Shown here: positions 15,850-21,417 of the stretch, one piece after another
How the letters are laid out: each line of letters begins with the position of its first letter
Numbering within the stretch: the stretch's first letter is position 1
Source of the DNA: CAZFOB01 sp964520325
GTDB taxonomy: Bacteria; Actinomycetota; JAICYB01
Reading direction: 5' to 3'
Length of the DNA: 33,436 bases
NCBI GenBank assembly: GCA_964520325.1
Contig: CAZFOB010000029.1
Span: 1 to 33,436, forward strand
Translations under genes and position numbers: made by a program
The notes under the pieces: generated by a model
Seen by the model: the letters and a program-made list of their open reading frames with translations, nothing else
Databases searched by the model: none
What the model was told of the DNA's origin: nothing

Positions 15850-16680
15850 TCAGACGCGATCCGGCCAGCCGATGCTGACGCGGTTCGTCACTGGATCGAC
15901 GCGTACCTCTGGGGCCGGCGCGAGCCGGTATGGCGCATCCCCGGCGTTCTCCCCCGTTCGAACGTCGTACCTGTACCCGTGCCAAGGGCACTCCACGACG
16001 CCATCGCACACCTCGGCATCCACGAGGGGGCCGAGCATGTGCGGGCAGACCGTGGCGTGCGCGATGAGGTCGCCCTCGACTTCCACGATGCGGTACGACC
16101 GGTTGCGCGACTCGACGATGATCGGAAGCCGCGGCCGGACTTCATCCAGGGGGCCGAGATCGAGGGTTTCGTCGCTTTCGCTGCCATCTAACCGCCTTGC
16201 GTCGAGCTGCGTCTGGCGCTCGGTCATCATCCATGCGTCCTCGTCGTAGAGACGCGTGTAGAGCTCCTCGAGATATGCGGCCACGCGCTCGCGACTCTCG
16301 GGGGCGACGTCCGGGACGAAGAAGTCCACGACGACTTCGGTACGCCGCTCCTCCATCGAGAATGCGTGCGTCCAGATCTCGGTCCCCGCTCCGGGTCCTT
16401 CGAGCGTGCTACTGATCCATCGATGTCGCTCGCGGTCGAGCGTGAGCTCGAGGACGATCACGCGCTCGCGCGTCGGACGCTGCAGTCCGACACGGGCGCG
16501 CCACGAGGACTCGCCGCGGTCGAGGAGATCCACGGAGCTGAAGGTCGTACGGTGGAGCCACGGGAGATGCTCCCAATCAAGAGCGTTCTCGTAGAGCCGT
16601 TCGAGGCTGACGGGAAGCTCGCGACGATAGGTGCCGACGTGCGGTACGGCCCTCGACGGATCGACCCGTACGCTCGACAT
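15850..16680 (-). CDS. Oxygenase-like protein with C-terminal Rieske domain
   Basis: 276 residues. The C-terminal ~100 residues are a Rieske [2Fe-2S] domain: CPH near 212-214 and CPWH near 231-234, followed by GYRYDVRTGE. The N-terminal part resembles the catalytic domain of ring-hydroxylating oxygenases, with Asn32, Asp35, His38 and His43 in ENALDWEHLPWLHRTTF, the usual NxxDxxHxxxxH mononuclear iron pattern. In standard oxygenases the Rieske domain comes first, so the order here is reversed. It may still be a non-heme iron oxygenase; the substrate is unknown. The ATG at 16680 follows GGGGGT. Confidence 0.82.
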   Translation of the reverse strand: MSSVRVDPSRAVPHVGTYRRELPVSLERLYENALDWEHLPWLHRTTFSSVDLLDRGESSWRARVGLQRPTRERVIVLELTLDRERHRWISSTLEGPGAGTEIWTHAFSMEERRTEVVVDFFVPDVAPESRERVAAYLEELYTRLYDEDAWMMTERQTQLDARRLDGSESDETLDLGPLDEVRPRLPIIVESRNRSYRIVEVEGDLIAHATVCPHMLGPLVDAEVCDGVVECPWHGYRYDVRTGENAGDAPYRLAPAPEVRVDPVTNRVSIGWPDRV

Positions 16681-16796
16681 CCGGCTACCCCCTTACGCGT
16701 GTCGCCCATTATCCAGGGGCAGAGGGCTCGCCGCTCGCGTGGTACCGGACCGAGGAAGGGCTCGACCGATTCGTATGCCGTTGACAGGCCCTACGG

Positions 16797-17168
16797 CTAC
16801 GGCTCCTGGTAGGACTGGATGCGTCCGGTTGGCCTTCCCGATCCGCCGATCTCGACCAGCGCTTCCTCTTGGTCGCCCTTCGGGACGGCACGGAACTCGA
16901 CCTCCACTGATTCCGATCCGCGACTCACGTCGACGCGGACATCCTCTGCTGTGGCTCCCCCGTGGTTGATGACGGTCAGGACGAAACGGTTCGCAGTGCC
17001 TTTCCCCGGCTTGAGCACCACGCTCAGATCGGCAGGCCCGATTTCATAGCCGAGGCTGGAGATGACGAGCCCCGCGAGGATCGCCGCGATCGCGGCGGTT
17101 GACACGCCGAGGATCGCCCATTCAAAGATCGTACGGTCGCGCTTGAGTGCGCTCTTCTTCTTGCTCAC
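16797..17168 (-). CDS. TIGR02588-like membrane-anchored protein
   Basis: 123 residues with a basic N-terminus (MSKKKSALKRDR), one transmembrane helix (WAILGVSTAAIAAILAGLVI) and a strand-rich exported domain (RFVLTVINHGGATAEDVRVDV, VEVEFRAVPKGDQEEALVEI). This fits TIGR02588, a family of unknown function that occurs next to TIGR02587 membrane proteins. Its GTG start overlaps the partner stop as GTGA (17165-17168), so the two are coupled and probably form one complex. Confidence 0.8.
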   Translation of the reverse strand: MSKKKSALKRDRTIFEWAILGVSTAAIAAILAGLVISSLGYEIGPADLSVVLKPGKGTANRFVLTVINHGGATAEDVRVDVSRGSESVEVEFRAVPKGDQEEALVEIGGSGRPTGRIQSYQEP

Positions 17169-17974
17169 ACGAGCAACCTTCCCAAAGCGGCCCCCACCGA
17201 AGCGGGGAAGGAAAGCACGACGACTTCGGCGAGGCTGGTCCCGTTCAACCCGTCCAGCTCTCCGAACGCCGCGAGGAGGGACCCAGCCACGGCGAACGCG
17301 ACCAGGTACGCGAGGAGGGTTTCAACAGCGGGACTGTGGACCACGCCCGGCGTCTGCACTCGGTTCTGCACGCCGCCGAACTCGGCGTGAAACACGATGA
17401 GCCGCGAGAGCAAGAGGCTCACGACAACGATCGCAATCAGCCGGACGGGACCCAGCTCGTAAGCAAGGAGGATCGGTTCTTCGGTTGGGGCGATGTTGAG
17501 CGAGAGTACGACCGCTCCGGCACCCGCCGCGAGAAGTTCACCGGAGCTCCCCTTCATCTGGTCGGCACCTTCGCCTCCGCCCATCGGTGCGAGCGCATTC
17601 CCGAGTGCGAATCCGAGCGAGGTCGGTATCGACGTCAGAGCGATGACGCCGATGACGTTCTCGAAGGCCATCGAAATGTCGATGCGGTCGAGGAGGAAGA
17701 GGAGCGCCGCCGCAAGGATGAACGCACACCCGAAGCCGACTACCGCGTCTTCGAGGGGGCGGTGGGTGCGACCCCGCTCGAACCCGACATACCGGGAGAG
17801 CGTGAGGTTCAGGCCGAACGAGATCACCAGCAAACCGAGGATCACCACGGGCCGCAGCGTTGCTCCGTGGACCCAGACCTCCTGGGTGTACACGAGCGGA
17901 AGGCCGAGGATCACCGCGCCCGCGACGCCACGCATGAGATCGGGCCATGTCGTGGGCCTCTCGGTTTGAGCCAC
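17165..17974 (-). CDS. TIGR02587-like integral membrane protein
   Basis: 269 residues with about eight hydrophobic segments, such as GVAGAVILGLPLVYTQEVWV, PVVILGLLVISFGLNLTL, LIAIVVVSLLLSRLIVF and AYLVAFAVAGSLLAAFGEL. The sequence matches the TIGR02587/DUF2391 family of unknown function. The motif LNIAPTEEPILLAYELGP in the middle is typical of the family. It starts at a GTG at 17974 with a -10 box 6 bases upstream and is followed by the coupled TIGR02588 partner. Confidence 0.82.
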   Translation of the reverse strand: MAQTERPTTWPDLMRGVAGAVILGLPLVYTQEVWVHGATLRPVVILGLLVISFGLNLTLSRYVGFERGRTHRPLEDAVVGFGCAFILAAALLFLLDRIDISMAFENVIGVIALTSIPTSLGFALGNALAPMGGGEGADQMKGSSGELLAAGAGAVVLSLNIAPTEEPILLAYELGPVRLIAIVVVSLLLSRLIVFHAEFGGVQNRVQTPGVVHSPAVETLLAYLVAFAVAGSLLAAFGELDGLNGTSLAEVVVLSFPASVGAALGRLLV

Positions 17975-17980
17975 GGGCCG

Positions 17981-17986
17981 AGAATA
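17981..17986 (-). promoter_or_regulatory. -10 box, probable leaderless start (TIGR02587 gene)
   Basis: Minus-strand TATTCT is 6 bases before the GTG at 17974; there is no ribosome-binding site. Confidence 0.45.
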
Positions 17987-18033
17987 GAGCGCGGCTTCGA
18001 GTGACCGCCTGTTGAGTGCTCTGAGTATGCGTC

Positions 18034-18071
18034 GCCCCCGTAGCTCAGGGGATAGAGCACCGGTTTCCTAA
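18034..18071 (+). pseudogene. 5' fragment of tRNA-Arg(CCT)
   Basis: The first 38 bases are identical to the intact tRNA-Arg at 30596, from the acceptor 5' strand through the D-arm to the anticodon loop TTCCTAA; identity then stops abruptly inside the anticodon arm. No T-arm or acceptor 3' strand follows. This marks the left edge of the accessory region and is likely an integration scar. It shares the leader ATGCGTC with the second fragment at 24463. Confidence 0.9.
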
Positions 18072-18207
18072 TTCGGTGCTACGCGTTTCGCCGACCAGCG
18101 CGAATGCGGATCTGCGCAGCTCAAGACCGCGATTCGAGTGACCGTCGGTTACCGCCATTGACCTCTGCTTACCCCTGCTACGGGCACGCGGAGGGCACGG
18201 GAAGACG

Positions 18208-18315
18208 ATGCCGCCTATCAATCCGACGAAGATCCGTGTTGCGCTGACACTCAACCCGGTTCGGTTGAAGCAGGGCTTGATCTTCCTCGCCACAGATATC
18301 GAGCTGCGCAACCTC
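18208..18315 (+). pseudogene. Orphan C-terminus of a PilW-like prepilin
   Basis: Translation gives PPINPTKIRVALTLNP followed by GLIFLATDIELRNL, aligning over about 35 residues with the last residues of the 5731-6303 prepilin (PPVVPNSVRISLSLTP... ITLATDVELRNL). There is no prepilin signal or upstream coding sequence, and the frame continues past the original stop. It is a diverged remnant of a second pilin gene. The DNA differs considerably from the intact copy, so this is old. Confidence 0.7.
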
Positions 18316-18406
18316 TACGACGCCGACAAGCACGACCAACGTGCTGGGGTCATACTCATTCAAGGCGTTGCGCGCCGCACCCCGAATTCCGGAGGATAGT
18401 TCTGGC

Positions 18407-18705
18407 TTGCAGTGCAAACGGCAGTCACGTTCGAGCCAAGCTGACACTCTTTCTTCGTTCGACACCGAAACCGTGGTCCCTCGCGTCGGACGCCTCGTGG
18501 TGCAGCCGGGAGGTCACCGCGCATTGGTGCTCTCACCTTTGCCGCCAGATCCTGCGCTTCGAACCACACGGGCATTCGATCAACTACTCGACGAAGCGGT
18601 ACGTGTGGTAGCAGAGTTTGCCGTCGATCGGCCTCGTAGGGCGCGGGTGATCGCCGAGCAGACCGATGAGGATCAAGCCGTCCTCCAGGCCGCAGAGCTC
18701 CTAAC
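18407..18705 (+). pseudogene. Truncated Fic gene (5' duplicate of 20583-21404)
   Basis: From about 18484 to 18705 the DNA is nearly identical to the 5' part of the intact Fic gene (one difference noticed, GATGAGGATC versus GATGAAGATC); before that, 18402-18484 is recognisably similar but diverged. The reading frame, from the TTG at 18407, encodes about the first 99 residues and then runs into unrelated sequence at a sharp junction. The catalytic HxFxDGNGR motif is absent, so it is nonfunctional as an AMP-transferase. The near-identity indicates a recent duplication or gene conversion. Confidence 0.88.
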
Positions 18706-18769
18706 TGCTAGCGTCGCGAACCGAAAGGGCTATCGCGGAGCCAGGTCACCGACGGGCACAACAACATTT

Positions 18770-18941
18770 TCGCCAATTTCGTCCTTCGTCTGGCGGTCGG
18801 GGCTAGTCGCGGCTACGGGCCTCGTTTCCGCGGCTAGAACAGCGTCGCAGTACTTCCGGCACTTGCTCCGCTCTTGGACTTGGTGGCACAAGCCGAAAGC
18901 GTCAACACCGCGATCAAGAATGCCGCTCGGGTCCCGACCAT
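18770..18941 (-). pseudogene. Frameshifted remnant of a cupredoxin-like lipoprotein gene
   Basis: Minus-strand translation from the ATG at 18941 gives a lipoprotein signal with LTLSACATKSKSGAS, paralogous to the intact lipoprotein LALSACATKTTTGAS. After a frame change it continues YCDAVLAAETRPVAATS, matching YCDSVLAAETKPIAET. The original frame stops early (TAG), and the gene is cut off after about 60 residues. With the adjacent Fic fragment it forms a broken paralogous copy of the 19.6-21.4 kb module, in a different order. Confidence 0.8.
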
Positions 18942-19019
18942 CAAGGTCAGGCTTCTTCTCAAAGTCGAGCCCCGTCTCTTAAATACGCAGGGTGAGGACG
19001 TCCAGTCAACGAGACAGGT

Positions 19020-19664
19020 TTAGCTCCTCGGCGGCTCTTTGGTCGGGAGCGCGGTCGGTGCCAAAGTCGACTTCGGTTCCTCCGTAGGCCTCGTTGTCGG
19101 AGGCAAAGTCGACTTCGGTTCCTCCGTAGGCCTCGTTGTCGGACGCAAAGTCGATTGTGGAGGCTCCGTGGCGGTACGGCCGGGCAACGGCTTAGGCTTA
19201 ACCATTAAGCACTCCGGAGGGCACAACGGCGGGTCATCACACGGCCTGTAGTCACCGCACGGCAAACCCAATCCCCAAAAACTCCTCGTGCCCGCGCCGC
19301 CACCCATCCCACCGAGAACGCGTATCGGCATATCTAGGCGCCCGTCACCATTGAAGTCACCCACCGTGCTGAACTTAAACACGGTTTCGCCGCCCTCAAC
19401 ATCCTCGCCACCGTCCGGATTGAACATCATGGGGCCCTTGCATTTGAATGACCTGAGTTGAGTGTCCTCTTCCGGCACTATTGAAAGGGTAGATTTGTCG
19501 GATGGGAGGCACTGGAAGTCAAAACAACCTAAGCCTGTGTACCAGCAAACAACCGTCGCACTAGCCGGCGACGCGAGGAACGCGATGCCGCTTGGGATCG
19601 AGAGAAATGCTGCCAGTAGCGCCACTAATAACGGACGTCGCAACACTTTTGCATTCCAAGTCAT
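19020..19664 (-). CDS. Secreted protein with Thr/Pro-rich tandem repeats
   Basis: 214 residues. A signal peptide (basic start, then LLVALLAAFLSIPSGIAFL, ending ASA) is followed by a Cys-containing domain (VCWYTGLGCFDFQCLPS). A DFNGDGRLD segment resembles calcium-binding DxNxDGxxD loops of FG-GAP or dockerin-type repeats. The C-terminus is about 60 residues of low-complexity repeat, STLPPTTRPTEEPK, likely an extended cell-wall-spanning or glycosylated stalk. It starts at an ATG overlapping the lipoprotein stop (ATGA, 19661-19664), so it is translationally coupled to it. The function is unknown. No homologue was recognised. Confidence 0.75.
   Translation of the reverse strand: MTWNAKVLRRPLLVALLAAFLSIPSGIAFLASPASATVVCWYTGLGCFDFQCLPSDKSTLSIVPEEDTQLRSFKCKGPMMFNPDGGEDVEGGETVFKFSTVGDFNGDGRLDMPIRVLGGMGGGAGTRSFWGLGLPCGDYRPCDDPPLCPPECLMVKPKPLPGRTATEPPQSTLRPTTRPTEEPKSTLPPTTRPTEEPKSTLAPTALPTKEPPRS
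19063..19146. repeat. 42-bp tandem repeat within coding sequence
   Basis: Two near-perfect 42-base units (19063-19104 and 19105-19146), with degenerate partial units on both sides. Each encodes 14 residues of the Thr/Pro stalk (STLxPTTRPTEEPK). The length is a multiple of three, so copy-number change would keep the frame. Confidence 0.9.
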
Positions 19665-20455
19665 ACTGTGAACTCCGCGGTCATGCCCTGCAGGTAGTGA
19701 GGAATACCAACTAGTCCTCGCTTGGCCTTTTGGGCGACTTCGATTAAATTGGGTTTGCTGCCGGACGGCAAGAAGCAGACCAACGCGTAATCGCCAGGAG
19801 GAAGCTCTGCGATAACGTAAGCGCTCTCGCCAGGTTGCGCGCTCTGCGACGTAACGAACGTAAGTTCCTTCTCGGCGTCGGCCTCCGGCAGAGCCAAAAT
19901 CTCAAGAAGGGGCTTCGTAGTTCCTTCCTGCTTTCTGAAGATGGACATGTCGTGGATTTCGGTTCCCGTGTTTTCGAGCTCGAAGCTTACCGTTCCCGAA
20001 TCAAGCGAACTCGGCATCCCTTCGAAGGCGAACTCGGTCGCCGTCACGCTCTGCTCGTTCCATTCACAGTTTTCAAGGTCAAAAGCATGAGCGGCCTTTT
20101 GAGCCTTTAGCACGGCGGGTTTACCAAGCGCGGCAACATCCCCCGACTTCTCCACTTCTCCAAGCGCCTTCGCCATGACCGCCACGTGCGGTGCGACTTC
20201 CTCAGGAGCTGCAGCGACAATCTTGTCTGCCAACGGACGAATCTCTTCGGTTAACGACGTTTTGACCATCGCCAACTTTTCCTTGTCGGTCTGGCTATCG
20301 CCGCCAGTCTCAGCGATAGGCTTCGTTTCCGCGGCCAGAACGCTGTCGCAATACTTCGTGAGGCTAGCCCCAGTCGTTGTCTTGGTGGCGCAGGCCGACA
20401 GCGCCAACATCACAACCAATGATGTTGTTCCTTGGAAGATTTTTGCAGTTTGCAT
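19661..20455 (-). CDS. Lipoprotein with C-terminal cupredoxin-like domain
   Basis: 264 residues. The signal peptide ends in a lipobox, LALSAC with Cys22, so it should be a membrane-anchored lipoprotein. Residues ~30-135 form an alpha-helical region (KTSLTEEIRPLADKIVAAAPEEV). The C-terminal ~115 residues look like a cupredoxin: EIHDMSIF, GDYALVCFLPSG, and PHYLQGMTAEFTV supply a candidate His-Cys-His-Met type I copper site. It is translationally coupled to the repeat protein and divergent from the Fic gene. A TAGTGT -10 box lies 6 bases before the start. Copper binding is an inference. Confidence 0.8.
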   Translation of the reverse strand: MQTAKIFQGTTSLVVMLALSACATKTTTGASLTKYCDSVLAAETKPIAETGGDSQTDKEKLAMVKTSLTEEIRPLADKIVAAAPEEVAPHVAVMAKALGEVEKSGDVAALGKPAVLKAQKAAHAFDLENCEWNEQSVTATEFAFEGMPSSLDSGTVSFELENTGTEIHDMSIFRKQEGTTKPLLEILALPEADAEKELTFVTSQSAQPGESAYVIAELPPGDYALVCFLPSGSKPNLIEVAQKAKRGLVGIPHYLQGMTAEFTV

Positions 20456-20461
20456 CGTCCG

Positions 20462-20467
20462 ACACTA
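20462..20467 (-). promoter_or_regulatory. -10 box, probable leaderless start (lipoprotein)
   Basis: Minus-strand TAGTGT is 6 bases upstream of the ATG at 20455; no ribosome-binding site is visible. Confidence 0.4.
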
Positions 20468-20577
20468 CACCATTTGCCCATTTGCGCTCACTGGGTCGCA
20501 ACGCAATCACCAGTCGTCGTAGATCCAGGCGTCGTTTCGCGTGTCGAGTTCGGTTGCTAACTAGCTAGAGAAAGGTG

Positions 20578-20878
20578 CTGGCTTGCAGGGCAGGCGGCAA
20601 TCTTCCATTCCAGCTGACACAAGTTCTTCGTTTGACACCGAAACCGTAGTCCCACGCGTCGGACGCCTCGTGGTGCAGCCGGGAGGTCACCGCGCATTGG
20701 TGCTCTCACCTTTGCCGCCAGATCCTGCGCTTCGAACCACACGGGCATTCGATCAACTACTCGACGAAGCGGTACGTGTGGTAGCAGAGTTTGCCGTCGA
20801 TCGGCCTCGTAGGGCGCGGGTGATCGCCGAGCAGACCGATGAAGATCAAGCCGTCCTCCAGGCCGCAGAGCTCCTAAC
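20578..20878 (+). repeat. Donor copy of the duplicated Fic 5' segment
   Basis: This segment matches 18402-18705, nearly identical over the last ~220 bases and similar in the first ~80. The match ends sharply after CTCCTAAC in both copies. Confidence 0.88.
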
Positions 20879-21404
20879 GCACGGTGCGGTGGAAGCGGGC
20901 TGGTCGATCGAACTGATATGCGCCGCGCACTCGCATGTGCTTGAAGGCCTACGAGGAGCAAATCGTTTTCCAGGTCGCATCCGCAAAGCGCAGACTTGGA
21001 TCGGCACGAGCCTCGAGTCAGCGCCGTACGTGCCTCCCCCTGGCCACCTCCTGCGAGAACAGTTAGCCGAACTGGTCGCCTTTCTAGACAGCCCGAACGG
21101 ATTCGCGCCGTTGGTCACCGCGGCACTTGCCTTCGCGCAAGTGGTTTTGATTCACGCGTTCAACGACGGCAATGGACGGCTTGGGAGAGCCGTGGCGCTC
21201 GGCGTGCTGGGCCTCGATGGCGTGCCTGCGGAGTTGCCGCTGAACAGGCAAGTGCGAATGGACCGCAGAGCGTACGTTCAAGCGATCGACGCGGTCCACC
21301 GGCGGGGCGAGTGGGAAGAATGGATAGCCTTCTTTCTGCATGCAGTTGCGGACTCAACGCGGACATGCGTCACGCCGACCGAACTCGGAGCGCCGCCGCC
21401 GTGA
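20583..21404 (+). CDS. Fic-domain protein (probable AMP-transferase)
   Basis: 273 residues from a TTG at 20583, with AAAGG seven bases upstream. The active-site motif HAFNDGNGRLGR begins at His191 and matches the Fic consensus HPFxDGNGRxxR except Ala for Pro. An upstream helix region (HSHVLEGLRG, VPPPGHLLREQLAELVAFLD) fits the Fic core. Fic enzymes usually transfer AMP to Ser/Thr/Tyr of target proteins. The N-terminal ~95 residues lack a recognisable inhibitory S/TxxxE(G/N) helix, and there is no C-terminal winged helix. An antitoxin is not evident next door. The neighbouring hydrolase gene starts 13 bases downstream. Confidence 0.88.
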   Translation: MQGRRQSSIPADTSSSFDTETVVPRVGRLVVQPGGHRALVLSPLPPDPALRTTRAFDQLLDEAVRVVAEFAVDRPRRARVIAEQTDEDQAVLQAAELLTHGAVEAGWSIELICAAHSHVLEGLRGANRFPGRIRKAQTWIGTSLESAPYVPPPGHLLREQLAELVAFLDSPNGFAPLVTAALAFAQVVLIHAFNDGNGRLGRAVALGVLGLDGVPAELPLNRQVRMDRRAYVQAIDAVHRRGEWEEWIAFFLHAVADSTRTCVTPTELGAPPP

Positions 21405-21417
21405 GGCGGCAAGAAGA

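Noticed and set aside
18341..18982. 213-residue ORF as a real gene
   Set aside because: It is a chimera of a truncated Fic 5' end and the antisense of a lipoprotein remnant, so it is treated as two pseudogenes.
19063..19146. Possible CRISPR array
   Set aside because: The 42-base units are contiguous without spacers and encode an in-frame protein repeat; there are no cas genes.
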